From Brasenia schreberi (lineage: Eukaryota; Streptophyta; Magnoliopsida; Nymphaeales; Cabombaceae): DNA of 64,000 bases. Under the pieces are notes generated by a model. The model ran no database searches. It saw only the letters and a list, made by a program, of their open reading frames with translations, and was not told the DNA's origin. The stretch is taken from contig JAYKKT010000056.1 in the NCBI GenBank assembly GCA_036023115.1, positions 1,382,001 to 1,446,000 on the forward strand, given 5' to 3'. Shown piece after piece: positions 47,901-55,789 of the stretch. A program made the translations under genes and the position numbers. Numbering within the stretch: position 1 is the stretch's first letter; every line of letters begins with the position of its first letter.

Positions 47901-48510
47901 CCTTATTTGAATAAATGACTTTCACATTTATGTGCCCTCTCCCTCTCATAACCTTATGGCAAGTGCTCGTTTGCAGATGTGGGGCGAATCGGTATTGGCA
48001 TCTGTTATGACATTCGCTTTCAAGAACTAGCGATGCTATATGGTGCAAGAGGTCTGTCTCTGTTCCATGTGAATGTAATATGTTTATCTATTTAAATCAG
48101 ATTTATTCTTTATTTCCTTGAAACACTGATTAAAAATAGTTTTGAAGTATCTTTTTTTTTTGAGGGAAAGACATCTCATTAAATTGGAATGATACAGAGA
48201 ACATTAGCTTGGCCCCTGTACAAATGCTTTCAAATCCTGAATTGGACCTTTGTGCACGTCAAAGCAGTGAGAAAAAATGATGTCCTTGGGCATTCTTTTT
48301 TCTTACTTCAATTATTGAAACATGACAGAAAGAGAAACAAAAGATATTTAACTATAACATGTGGAGGGTCTTTGAATCTTTTCCTTCACCGGTAAACCAC
48401 AACTAATGAGAGGATATTGGACTGGTTGCAGGTGCTCATCTCCTGTGCTACCCTGGAGCTTTTAACATGACTACAGGCCCCTTGCATTGGGAACTTCTGC
48501 AAAGGGCAAG
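22951..48510 (+). CDS. NIT2: Omega-amidase (NIT2-like, nitrilase superfamily), exons 1-6, C-terminal exons not in window
   Basis: Spliced exons 22951-23196, 25219-25335, 36106-36330, 36521-36614, 47977-48051 and 48432-48510 give an uninterrupted protein of about 278 residues that follows plant omega-amidase (At5g12040 type) residue by residue. The enzyme hydrolyses 2-oxoglutaramate and 2-oxosuccinamate to 2-oxo acids plus ammonia, closing glutamine and asparagine transamination. The catalytic triad is visible: Glu at the start of exon 3 ([11 protein letters not shown]), Lys at the end of exon 3 (AKHRK|IHLFDID) and Cys in exon 5 ([10 protein letters not shown]). Residues 1-57 look like a plastid transit peptide. 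The final stretch expected after QRAR (roughly a quarter of the protein) is not found before 64000. Either the last intron exceeds 15 kb or the gene is truncated. All phases are consistent and no stop occurs. Confidence 0.9.
23250..23575 (+). repeat. Tandem duplication in intron 1
   Basis: Two diverged units with a 162-base offset. Each starts gatggttccagttatt, passes tatcgatataa..cctcaaaagtg and a cctgaaaaa block, and ends in a tgcgtgtg run (unit starts 23250 and 23412). It lies entirely in intron 1. Confidence 0.85.
24086..24165 (-). repeat. RTE 3'-end fragment in intron 1
   Basis: Minus-strand copy of the RTE 3' terminus (aagccttttctcatactaag, then tacatggattctttg and acgatcaagtgcc). The TTG tail is reduced to aactaaaaca. 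It is diverged and has no clear target duplication. Confidence 0.7.
24957..25096 (-). mobile_element. 110-bp 5'-truncated RTE insertion with 15-bp target duplication
   Basis: 24972-25081 is the last 110 bases of the RTE LINE in minus orientation, beginning with its ACA-repeat (TTG) tail. It is flanked by perfect copies of TGTTAAATGAATTAT at 24957-24971 and 25082-25096. This is a clean target-primed insertion and shows the RTE 3' end alone was enough to be integrated. It lies in intron 1, about 120 bases before exon 2. Confidence 0.93.
25219..25335 (+). CDS. NIT2: Omega-amidase exon 2
   Basis: 39 codons ([17 protein letters not shown] to QLVLLP) between a tttcag acceptor and a gtaaga donor, phase 0 at both ends. 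It carries the first beta strand and helix of the nitrilase fold. Confidence 0.92.
25842..26490. repeat. Dispersed repeat R, copy 1 (hAT-like start)
   Basis: Shares long ordered blocks with 27335-27870 (gttgttttaaac, the ctactatagcaaggaag block, and gaagaataaagaaaat near the end) in the same orientation. Its left edge CAATGTTATTAAAATC, with following tacgatat and atcgtatcg phrases, resembles the hAT termini in this window (CAGTGTTATC, cgatacg), so a related non-autonomous hAT element is possible. No 8-bp duplication was found. The open frame at 25886-26149 is not a recognised protein. Confidence 0.5.
27335..27870. repeat. Dispersed repeat R, copy 2
   Basis: Second copy of the repeat at 25842-26490, more GC-rich, cut on its right by the 5'-truncated LINE B. 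The 113-codon minus frame inside (27338-27679) has no known match and is not conserved in copy 1. Confidence 0.55.
27871..30016 (+). mobile_element. RTE LINE B, 5' truncated, 3' end missing
   Basis: Starts within the endonuclease (cttatcacaaacacaaattg, the SQTQIDYF codons) and passes through linker frames 28193-28633, the RT start 28719-28901, the RT core 29138-29329 ([24 protein letters not shown]) and a degraded thumb. The catalytic FADD has become FAYD at about 29347-29358. It stops inside the 3' region at 30016 (caataaagaat), where the ACA-repeat tail of LINE C begins. A 31-base tandem duplication lies near 28181-28240. It is dead, with several stops and frameshifts. Confidence 0.9.
30427..31815 (-). 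pseudogene. LINE C reverse transcriptase region
   Basis: The best-preserved LINE RT in the window: 313 open codons (30427-31368) plus 144 (31381-31815), separated by one TAG in place of a TGG codon (FNEI-stop-KNQK) at about 31380. RT motifs in order: [62 protein letters not shown] and the catalytic FADD in [12 protein letters not shown], then [13 protein letters not shown] and the W-rich C-terminal section. The enzyme would copy LINE RNA at a nicked target. The TAG alone would truncate it. Confidence 0.9.
32062..33183 (-). pseudogene. LINE C endonuclease region
   Basis: Apurinic/apyrimidinic-type endonuclease in pieces. The leader and N-terminal part are in 32935-33183. [13 protein letters not shown] and [10 protein letters not shown] lie in the open frame 32062-32505 (147 codons). 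The N-terminal CLQETKW equivalent near 32800 has a damaged Trp (aactcatttt). A stop near 32512 and a frame change near 32640 separate the parts. Confidence 0.82.
33299..35029 (-). mobile_element. hAT element copy 1, left part missing, internal deletion
   Basis: Minus-strand hAT transposon matching copy 2 from about 38027 rightward. It begins abruptly at LINE C's 5' end and ends at a hAT terminus GATAACACTG (35020-35029). About 425 bases of copy 2 (38270-38694) are deleted here between 33540 and 33547. Remaining transposase pieces: 33309-33527, 33663-34088 and the N-terminal zinc finger near 34263-34340. Confidence 0.85.
33309..34390 (-). pseudogene. hAT transposase fragment (copy 1)
   Basis: Minus strand. 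A BED zinc finger with CX2C and HH is intact ([20 protein letters not shown], about 34265-34335). An acidic/Ser-rich stretch follows ([20 protein letters not shown]), then the start of the DUF659-type domain ([18 protein letters not shown], 33663-34088). The segment [17 protein letters not shown] to EAIRNNF is at 33309-33527. The catalytic middle and the C-terminal dimerisation domain are absent. Confidence 0.82.
35030..36105 (+). other. Intron 2, right part, with (ATCT)n microsatellite
   Basis: No gene and no recognised transposon. A clean (ATCT)n tract at about 35465-35501 passes into (AT)n to 35515. Otherwise it is AT-rich intron sequence ending at the exon 3 acceptor (gaag, 36105). Confidence 0.7.
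36106..36330 (+). CDS. NIT2: Omega-amidase exon 3 (catalytic Glu and Lys)
   Basis: 75 codons, phase 0 at both ends, from [20 protein letters not shown] to GELKAKHRK. The first residue is the catalytic Glu, and the catalytic Lys is in KHRK at the end. It includes the conserved GGSIPER and NTCCVFG segments. The acceptor (gtgaag) has a weak pyrimidine tract; the donor is aaggtc. Confidence 0.93.
36521..36614 (+). CDS. NIT2: Omega-amidase exon 4
   Basis: 94 bases, [20 protein letters not shown] to PTVVDT plus one base (phase 1 donor, acag then gttttg). Acceptor ttccag. Intron 3, at 190 bases, is the only short intron in the first five. Confidence 0.93.
36878..36887 (+). pseudogene. 5S rRNA pseudogene, first 10 bases
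   Basis: GGGTTGTGAT corresponds to the plant 5S start GGGTGCGATC and is cut by the hAT element after base 10. Its last eight bases are the hAT target duplication. Confidence 0.6.
36888..40127 (-). mobile_element. hAT element copy 2, nearly complete, 8-bp target duplication
   Basis: 3240 bp, flanked by GTTGTGAT at 36880-36887 and 40128-40135. Short inverted ends: TAGTGTTTTTC on the left; the right end reads AAGTGTTATTC on the opposite strand, with a second internal GATAACACTG 22 bases before it. Both subterminal regions are full of cgatacg/cgtatcg phrases. An 8-bp duplication and CAGTGTT-like ends define the hAT superfamily. It carries one minus-strand transposase gene with several stops. Intron 4 of the host gene is the host site. 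Confidence 0.93.
37180..39545 (-). pseudogene. hAT transposase (BED finger, DUF659, hATC), disabled
   Basis: Minus strand from about 39545. A damaged BED finger ([22 protein letters not shown]) is followed by acidic linkers and a DUF659-type domain with [36 protein letters not shown] and [19 protein letters not shown] in the open frame 38325-38753. Next come [20 protein letters not shown] (38016-38255), [13 protein letters not shown] (37692-37985) and the hATC dimerisation domain [20 protein letters not shown] and RNWSAFQ (37499-37723). An acidic C-terminus lies near 37200-37330. Some gaps at 37480 and 37730 could be introns. Stops in the N-terminal part make it inactive. Confidence 0.88.
40128..40243 (+). 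pseudogene. 5S rRNA pseudogene, main part (with hAT target duplication 40128-40135)
   Basis: After the duplicated GTTGTGAT, the sequence follows plant 5S rRNA: agatcccatc..gaactc, then the box A region aagttaagtatgcttggg, an intermediate element degraded to aataata, the box C region actaggatgg-tgagctccta with one G missing, ggaagtcc and the end gttgcaccct. Orientation is plus. Internal changes in the polymerase III control region make it a pseudogene. It is part of the RTE/5S chimera. Confidence 0.85.
40278..41593 (+). other. Intron 4 spacer
   Basis: No gene. AT-rich, with a TA run at 40680-40699 and a diverged tandem block at about 41025-41310 in which catccaccaaatgaccaaaa and agaatattttaaag recur twice (plus a partial third copy). 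A patch near 40625-40665 (tagcgcttgacc..atagcggtac) looks like an old MITE end. Confidence 0.55.
41602..42253. mobile_element. hAT-type MITE with microsatellite core
   Basis: 652 bp, flanked by perfect 8-bp duplications ACTAGAAC (41594-41601 and 42254-42261). The left end TAGAGTTGTGCAT and the right end (opposite strand) TAGGGGTGAGCAT form terminal inverted repeats. Subterminal tracts (ccgaaccaaa / ttcggttcgg, both strands) extend the inverted repeat. The core is TA, TG and ATAC repeats (41778-42140) with no gene; frames reading YIYIYI or THTHTH are repeat artefacts. Confidence 0.9.
42262..43767 (+). other. Intron 4 spacer
   Basis: No gene or complete element recognised. A patch at about 42850-42955 (agcggaccgctac, tagcgttataatggcc, cgctatagca) has the mirrored look of an old MITE but no target duplication was found. 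Confidence 0.5.
43788..46662 (+). mobile_element. RTE LINE D, both ends present, internal deletions, 20-bp target duplication
   Basis: Begins at the true 5' end (AACTCCGTCC) and ends in a TTG/TTTG tail. It is flanked by TGCTGGAAGATCAACCATAG (43768-43787) and the same 20 bases with one change (46663-46682). The leader frame is 43885-44136. The endonuclease frame 44189-44629 (LCLQETKW) jumps from VIQRI into the linker, losing the GGDLN to SQTQIDYF part. The RT runs through many stops until an open frame at 45766-46149 with [13 protein letters not shown] and an intact FADD. The C-terminal frame is 46192-46536. About 90 bases of the 3' region are also missing. Confidence 0.93.
46683..47459 (+). 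other. Intron 4 spacer
   Basis: Nothing recognised; ordinary non-coding sequence between LINE D and the mini-RTE. Confidence 0.6.
47475..47680 (+). mobile_element. Mini-RTE: 206-bp non-autonomous element with both LINE ends
   Basis: About 130 bases of RTE 5' end (AACTCCACCCATGTAAGGG to ggattctacaaatt) are joined at gtgatagggct to the last ~75 bases of the LINE (tggaaacaaagaatccatgt, aaccccatttagtatggg, aaaaggcttag, ttgttgttt). It is flanked by AGAATGATGTTGCTT (47460-47474) and AGAATGATTTGGCTT (47681-47695), 13 of 15 identical, so it inserted in this short form. No coding capacity. It would depend on the enzyme of full-length RTEs. Same two-ended plan as the 5S chimera at 36762-40277. Confidence 0.9.
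47977..48051 (+). CDS. NIT2: Omega-amidase exon 5 (catalytic Cys)
   Basis: 75 bases completing Asp, then [20 protein letters not shown] to YGAR plus one base. The Cys of ICYDIRF is the nucleophile. Acceptor ttgcag, donor gaggtctgt; phase 1 on both sides. Confidence 0.94.
48432..48510 (+). CDS. NIT2: Omega-amidase exon 6
   Basis: 79 bases encoding [20 protein letters not shown] then ELLQRA and two bases of Arg (phase 2). Acceptor ttgcag, donor aaggtagca. This is the last exon found. The expected next segment, which begins with (R)ATDNQLY in relatives, does not occur down to 64000. Confidence 0.93.
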
Positions 48511-48707
48511 GTAGCAGTGAATCATGGTTTCCTCGTTCTGTTGGAATTACGATTCTGTAGATGTTTATTTTGATATACAGGGTATCAGCTGACATGTGAT
48601 CAACTTAGATTTAATAGTGCCATATGTTCTATGGCATATGGAATGAAATTGTTATTTGGATTATAGATTTTTATAAATCAATTGTTGGCTATGGTTGTTA
48701 GTTTCTC

Positions 48708-50882
48708 AACTCCACTCATGTAAGGGATCACCCTTGCATAGCCGGCCCTAAGCCCGTATAAAGGAAGAGTTTTGCGTTAGGCTTTCGATAGCTAGCATAA
48801 GATTTTGTCAGATTTATCTACTATAGATTCTAGACATTATGAACACTGTATTGGGGCATTCTCTCATAACAACACACTCCGAATGCAGTAAAAAGTACAC
48901 AAGGGCCTCTCCATCTTTGCCGAATGTAGTGAATAAATTGTAGAGAGGGTTCTCACAATATGAACGGGAATGAGTAAAAAACATTGCCGTTTAAATGTAG
49001 TGGATAAATTATAGAGAGGGTCTCTATATTTTTAGCGTGGTTGGATGCGGGGATAAGAAGGGCAGTCCTAGATAATAAGATTCATATTGGTACTTAGAAT
49101 ATTGTAACATTTTCTGACAAGCTAATGAAAGTGCTAGATGCTATGATTAGGAGAGAAAGATTTATGTTTACAAGAGACAAAGTAGGTTGTAGAAAAAGCA
49201 AAAGAAATCGAGAATAAACGTTTTAAATTATGGTACTTAGGAAATAAAAATACTCGAAATGGAGTTGATATTATTGTAAATAAAGAAATAAAGGACAATG
49301 TAGTAGACATACAATGACATGTTGACCGAATTATAATTACAAAATTAGTATTAAGAGCACAGGCTTATATAGCTTGTTTTTGTTTATGCACCTCAAGTGA
49401 GATTAGAAGATAGCATAAAGAAGGTATTTTAGGAAGAGTTAAGTAAGGTAATTCAAAAGATTCTATAAAGAGAGATAATTTGTTTAGGAGGAAATCTAAA
49501 TAGACATGTCGGTGTAGAGGAATTAGGATATAAAGGTATTCATGGCAACTATGGGTTTGGAGATTTAAATGAGAAAGGAAAGAAAATTTTAAGCTTTGCT
49601 ATGGCATATGATCTCTTTTTGGTCAATACAATTTCTAAAAATAAAAGATGAACATTTAATTACTTATAAGAGTGGCTTGTCACAAACACAAATTGATTAT
49701 TTTGCTTGTAGGAGAAAAGATAAATTGTGTTGTAAGGATTGCAAGGTAATTATAGGAAAAAACTTAACTATCCAACATCAACTTTTAGTTATGGATTTGC
49801 AAGTAAAAAGGTGGAAAAAGAGGCAAAAGAGTATATAGAGCTATTTAAACTAAATAGTAGAATCTTAAAAATGAGAAAGAAGATATATTTGAACTGAAAG
49901 TCCTTAAAGGAGATGCTTGAAATTACGTATGTACACCTTTTGATACGTGAAATAATATGGTTAAGTATATTAGAAAAGTAGCAAAGGATGTGGTAGGTGA
50001 ATCTATGGGTGGCATACTGCCACAAAAAGAAGCTTTGTGGTGAAGTGAATGATGCTAGGTAAGATCAAGATGGAGATGATAGTTACAAATTGTATTATAC
50101 CAATAAGACTAATGAAACTTAGGAGGCTTATAAGAAAGTAAAGAAGGAAGTGAAAAAGGCCGTTAGTGAAGCACCAAATAAACTTTGAAAGGATTTATAA
50201 AAAAAACTCAACTCAAAAGAAGATAGAAAGAAAATTTTAGGATAGCTAAGGCTAGAGATAAGAAAACTAAGGATCTTACTTTTGTTAGGTGTGTCAAAGA
50301 TGAGGACGAGAAGATTCTAGTGGCAAATGATGCTATAGAAAATAAATAGAAAATTTATTTTTGTAAGCTTTTAACGAAAATATGAGTGTTAATATTAGCT
50401 TAGGGGAGTATATAAACCATAATTTCTATAATTTATTAAACAATAAAGTCAAAGAGGCTCTTAAACTTATAAGGCTTGATAAATCTATTAGACTAGACAA
50501 TATTCTTATAGAATTAATGGAAAATTCTAGGAGAGATGAGTATTACTCGATTTATAAGATTATTTAATAAAATATAAAAAAAATAAAAGATGCTTGAGAA
50601 ATGAAGAAAGAGTATAATTATACTCGTATACAACAACAAGAGAGACATCCATAAATATGCATATTATAAGGGTATCAAGTTGATGCGCCATACTATAAAT
50701 TATAGGAAAGAATTATTGAACGTAGGTGATACAAATATCAAATACAACAGAGAACCAATTTGGATTCATGCAAGGAAGATCTATTATTAAAGTTATTCAT
50801 CTATTTAGACAAACCTTCACATATTATTTATTGTTCTAGAAAAAGTTTATGATAGGGTGCCAAGAGATATTCTTTAGAGAAT
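48708..50882 (+). mobile_element. RTE LINE F, first part (5' end to mid RT), interrupted by copia X
   Basis: An old, strongly diverged RTE starting at its 5' end (48708) after the target sequence GTTTCTC. Leader, endonuclease (gtttaggaggaaatctaaat for GGNLN; the open frame 49596-49838 reads [20 protein letters not shown] and TIQHQLLVMDL), linker and RT start (50382-50567) are followed down to VPRDIL at 50876. Copia X begins at 50883. The rest resumes at 62230. Frame breaks occur roughly every 150 bases. Confidence 0.88.
50878..50882. repeat. Target-site duplication of copia X (left, AGAAT)
   Basis: AGAAT here and AGAAC at 62225-62229 flank copia X. Other LINE copies read AGAAC at this site, so the left copy has one later change. 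Confidence 0.8.
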
Positions 50883-51135
50883 TATAGAAGAACAATGAAT
50901 AATCAACTAATATGCAACAAAAATATAATAAAAAATGATGGAGAGCATCTACAGTTCAAGGTGCAGTCGTTTTCCCACTTTTCAAGACCAACATTACAAT
51001 GTTTTGCTTTATAATTATACCATTAATGATATGATTTTAAAGCTACCTTTAAAAACAACTTAATAAACATAAAGCAATAGGTTAATAGAACTTCTCAATC
51101 TCTAGATCATCTTGATTCTCTCCATACTCTTAACA
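50883..51135 (-). repeat. 3' LTR of copia X
   Basis: 253 bp on the plus strand from TATAGAAGAAC (first base pair TG changed to TA) to cttaACA. Aligns end to end with 61979-62224. The purine tract (minus CCAACTTGAAGGGGAG) abuts it at 51136. Confidence 0.88.
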
Positions 51136-51219
51136 CTCCCCTTCAAGTTGGGTGAAAAATAGAGGAGACTGTCAACTTGCTACATAGTCTGATCAATAAA
51201 TTTCTATTAAGAGATTTAG

Positions 51220-52146
51220 TTAAATATTTGCATACTGATCATCCGACTTCACATATTCTAGTTTGAAATTTCTTCGTGCCAATGTTGTCCCGTATAAAGT
51301 GACAATCGATTTCAATGTGTTCTGTACAAGATTTGATACGATATGAATTGCTGCTTTTTTGTCACAGTATATTGGAATAGAATCTTCTATAAGTAGACCA
51401 ATTTCCATTAATAAAGATCGCAATCACTTTCCTTCACATATTCTTAAGGCGATTGCCCTATATTCAGCCTTTGTTGTTGATCTGGCTACAACTGACTGTT
51501 TTTTACTTTTACATGATACAACATTGCCTCCAATTAGAGATATATATCCAGATGTAGACTTTCTATCTTTCAAAGAGCCCGCCCAATCGGCATCCATAAA
51601 AATTTCAATCTTTGTGTGTCCATTAGCTTTATACATCACTCCATGTTCTAAAGCAGTTTTAAAGTATCTAAGTATATGAAAAACTGCATCCATATGCTGT
51701 TTTGAAGGAGATTGCATAAATCAACTTACTATACTCACTGCATATGCCATATCACGACGAGTAATAATCAAATAGATTAGTTTTCCAACTAGTTGTTAAT
51801 ATCTAATTGTGTCTACTTTAGCAGCTCCATCTTCAATTTGCAATTTATGGTTCACCTTCATAGGAGTATGAATTGGTTTACAATCTTCCATCTTAACTTC
51901 TCGCAATAAATCCAACATATATTTTCTTTGATTTAAGAAAATATTAGTACTTGAGTATGCCACTTCAATGCCTAGGAAGTAGTGTAGCTTTCTAAGATCC
52001 TTGATATCGAATAACCGATGCTCTTGTTTTAGACTTTGAATTTCTTTAATATCATCACTTGTCATGATTATATCGTCAACATAGACAAGTAATAACGTCA
52101 ATTTTACTCCTTTCTTGATGAATAATGTATGATCACTTACACTCAT
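51220..52146 (-). pseudogene. Copia X RT (C-terminal half) and RNase H
   Basis: Minus strand. The open frame 51796-52146 (SDHTLFIKKG, catalytic YVDD in LLVYVDDIIMTSDD, LHYFLGIEVAYS, NQRKYMLDLL) is followed by RNase H 51424-51717 (YKANGHTKIEIFMDADWAGS, KSTSGYISLIGGN, TKAEYRA) and its end 51220-51423 (DKKAAIHIVSN; CDN has become CDK). The RT front and the integrase are missing where hAT copy 3 joins at about 52140. Confidence 0.88.
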
Positions 52147-54480
52147 TCAACTTTCTGTTTCTTCTGTTTTGAGACAACTCTGCAAATTGTCTCCACTCGT
52201 TTGAGGAGAACATTTTCTTCAATGCTTGCTTCTGTCTCACAATACTCTGTACAGATAAGAAGTTTGTTGCAAACCGAGTTGCAGCTGTTCGAAGAAGCTC
52301 TGCACCTTCTGTATATCTCCTCATCATACACAAAACAAATGCATGGTTGTAAATGAATTTTATGATATCTTGGCAACACTCAGTTGCTGCCTTTATTTCA
52401 TCCATCTCACCAATGTCCTCAAGGATGAGATCTAAACAATGGGCTGCACATGGTGTCGAGTAGAAAGTCCCATAAATATCAGCTAACTCCTTCCCAGTTG
52501 CTTTTTAGTTAACTGCATTATCAATTGGACTACATTTTCTAGCCCAACCTCGCATATAACCTCATCAAATTCTTGCCGCAGGATCTCCGCAGTGTGCCTC
52601 TCCTATGACATGTCTAGAGATCTCAAAAACAAAGTCCTTTAGGATAATAGACAAGAAAGTTTAGCAAGGTCCTTGCTCGCCTATCTGTCCATCCATCTGC
52701 CATGATATCCATCTGTCATGATAGTGCAACCTGTCTCTTTTCATGACTCTCTCAAAGTCAAACAGTATTCTTGCACTTCAATGACAGTCTTATCTAAGAT
52801 CTTTCCTCTCAACTTCTGATAGGAGGGTATCTTGTATCATGGACCAATGTTAGCAATTGCATCTGTCATTATTTGAAAATGAAAACTGTTTATTGCATTG
52901 AATGGAATGCATGCATCATAAAACCATCTTCCCACTGCAAGGTCTGCCTGATCATGCAGTTGTTTTGAAGCTATAGTAGCACGAATTCCAGGTTGAGCAC
53001 CAGGTGTAGTGGTAAGAGGAAAAAATGAATGTATGCCACAAGCAGTTCTTCCTCCACTCCTTCATTCCTCTTCTACGACCTTCAAAGTCTTCAGCAACCC
53101 TCTTTTCCCTGCTAAGTGCTCGTGAACTGCTACTACCAATCTTTGTTCTGGCATCTGAAGGCAAACTATCAGTAAATCCAAATCCAGTAGCATCAACATC
53201 TTCTTCAAACATCTCTAAATAATCAATTTGATGTCTCCTTTCTTGTATACTCTCAATCATCTGAAGACATTTTCATTTAATACCTTTTAGCAAACTTCTA
53301 ACTCTGCCTGTGCAAGGAGCAACTTCTTTCCTAGTCCCTATTAGGTGATGTTTTAACCTTTAAATTCCACCACTAACCACCCTCTCACAAAATAAACATA
53401 TGATATTTAATCTGGAACCCTCAATTGGTGTACCCCACTGCCATGTGAGATCATCAAAACGAGAATGGGAGTCTCTAACACCCATTCTTGCCATTTCAAT
53501 TGAGTACTTTAATTAAATAAAAAACATGATAAAAGTACTTCGTAAATCCCCAATCGTCAAATAACACTCAAATAGAGTGTCTCCCACTTCGTGAATGCAA
53601 TAAAAATCATATCCACACACTTAATAACTTCATATTTTATCATTCAAAAAAAGAAAAATACAAATAAAATAAAATAAACAACAAATACAAAGGAAAAAAT
53701 GAAGAAACACACTAAAAATATACCTAAATCCGAGTTAGGAGGCTTGCACGAATACCGTAGAGCACGTTTTTTGAGCCTTGAACACCAAGGAGGCCAAGAA
53801 CCACTCTAGGGGAGCTTGGGGAGCTCTGAAGAAACCAAGGAACCCCGTAAAAACACAGGTTTTCATTCGGCCAGGGACCCCCCTAGGCGTATCGTGCGAT
53901 ACGGCCCGTATCGCACAATACGGTGCGATAAGTTCGCATTTGCGATACACTATTGTGTATCGTATCGTGGTGACCCACGATAACGATACAGTGCGATACG
54001 GATAACACTGATTTTGATATATTAGAGGAGTGAATTATGGAAGATAACGAAGAAAATGCACTCCTAACCGAGGAAGACATTGCATGGATTAATTTGGAAG
54101 GAGCGCAACAACATTATCAAGGAGATGAAGATTTTGATTTTAAAGCATAAGGTGGTGAGGATCTTCAATAGGGAGAGATGAAGATTATTTAGTTGATGAT
54201 GCTGATTACAATATGTAAATGTAAATCAGTAAATGTATTTCATTTTTTGCTTCAAAATATGTAATTTTTTTAATTGTTCAATGGTGAATGATAAATATGT
54301 ATTAAACTTTGCATTATATGAATTCTTTATAACTATCAATTTTTTTTTAATTTTTCTAATTTTTTAAGATTTTTTCTATTTTTTTCTATTTTTATTATTT
54401 TTAAATGTTAAAGTATGATACGATATGCCTGTATCGTGGACCAAAATGATACATGATACGATACGCATCGAACAACATTG
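52141..54480 (-). mobile_element. hAT element copy 3, rearranged (left part inverted to the right side)
   Basis: 52141-54010 matches copy 2 from 38216 to its right terminus (GATAACACTG at 54001-54010). Directly after that terminus, 54011-54480 matches the left end of copy 2 (36888 to about 37345) in reverse orientation, ending at caacattg near the left hAT terminus. The segment of copy 2 between 37345 and 38216 is missing. The transposase piece 52133-52405 (DEIKAATECCQDIIKFIYNH, SIVRQKQALKKMF) and the Ser-rich N-terminal part near 52950-53260 are recognisable. Confidence 0.85.
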
Positions 54481-54521
54481 ATATGTATAGTCCATTCCTT
54501 AGTTCACCACGTCCAAAGGTT

Positions 54522-54554
54522 TGTAAATATTTGTCGATAGTCGAAGGTTGATAC
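54522..54554 (-). repeat. Remnant of the 3' LTR of copia Y (33 bp)
   Basis: TGTAAATATTTGTCGATAG, then tcgaaggttgatac, repeats the first 33 bases (plus strand) of the 5' LTR at 58566 with one change. The rest of the 3' LTR and the purine tract are deleted, so the RNase H frame runs straight through this remnant. Confidence 0.8.
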
Positions 54555-55785
54555 ACTGAAAATTTGTCTAACAAGAATTGAAATCGAGTAGCTGAAAGGG
54601 ACTTGGTGAAAAAATCTGCTAGCTGCATCTCAGATGTGACATAACACAGTGAAAGCTTCTTGTTTAGGCATACTTCACGAACAAAGTGGCAATCTACCTC
54701 AATATGTTTCGTCCTCTCATAGAAAGTATTGTTGGAGGTAATGTATATGGCGCTTTTGTTGTCACAATACATGAGGGCAGGACGTTGCAAAGTGACTCCC
54801 ATATCTGCTAGAATGGTTGTGATCCAAGAGATCTCCATTGCAGCTGTAGCCATAGCTTGATATTCAGCTTCAGTGGATGAGAGTGATACTTTCTGCTGCT
54901 TTTTGTACTTCCATAAAATGAGAGATTCACCTAAAAACACACAAAAATCAGTCGTAGATTGTCTATCGTTGACATTTCCACCCCAATCAAAATCCGTATA
55001 TACAGATAAATCAAAAGATGAAAAGAGAACCCCCTTGTGGGCAGTATTTCTAATATATCGAATAATACGCAAAACAACACTTATATGAACAGAAGTGGGT
55101 GGTTGCTGAAATTGACTTGTGTTTTTGCATAAGAAATATCTGGTCTAGTAATTGTAAGATAAGTAAGGGCACCTATTATCTGTCGGTATGGGGTGGGATC
55201 AGCTAATTTATCACCATCAGTGGATCTTAACTTGGTGCCTAGAACTTTCGGTGTGTCAACAATCTTGGTATCTGTAAGACCAGATCTTTCAATAATATCA
55301 TTAGCAAACTTTGTTTGAGACATAAAGTATCCACAATTATTTTTAGTTATCTCAATACCTAAAAAATAATTCAGCAGACCCAAGTCTTTCATGTCAAATT
55401 CATGATGAAGGTTAAGTTTAACTTCTGCAATTCCTGCTTCATCACTTCCTGTGATGATCATATCATCTACATACAAAAGAAAAATGACAATACCTGATTT
55501 TGTTTTTCGTACAAACAATGCAGTATCAGTATAGCAAGTCGTAAAATTATGCAAATGCATGAATTTTTCAAATCGGTCTAACCAAGCTTTAGGAGCCTGT
55601 TTCAAACCATACAAGGCTTTTCGCAATTTAAGAGAATGACCAGGAGGAAGATTGAGATCAGGAGGAGGACTCATGTAGACTTCTTCGTTCAAATAACCGT
55701 TCAGGAAAGCATTCTTAACATCAAGTTGATAAATATTCCATTGCCTAATTGCACTAGTGGTTATGAGAATTCTAATTGTGGTCAT
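54555..55785 (-). pseudogene. Copia Y reverse transcriptase and RNase H
   Basis: Two long minus frames. RT 55081-55785 (234 codons): WNIYQLDVKNAFLNGYLNEE, LYGLKQAPKAWLDRF, catalytic YVDD in LLYVDDMIITGSDE, LGLLNYFLGIEI, TRPDISYA. RNase H begins in 54401-55072 (223 codons): VYTDFDWGG, SSTEAEYQAMA, MYCDNKSAIY, HIEVDCHFVRE, LADFFTKSL. A one-base shift near 55081 separates them. The RNase H frame ends artificially by running into LTR and copia X sequence. Confidence 0.9.
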
Positions 55786-55789
55786 TCTA

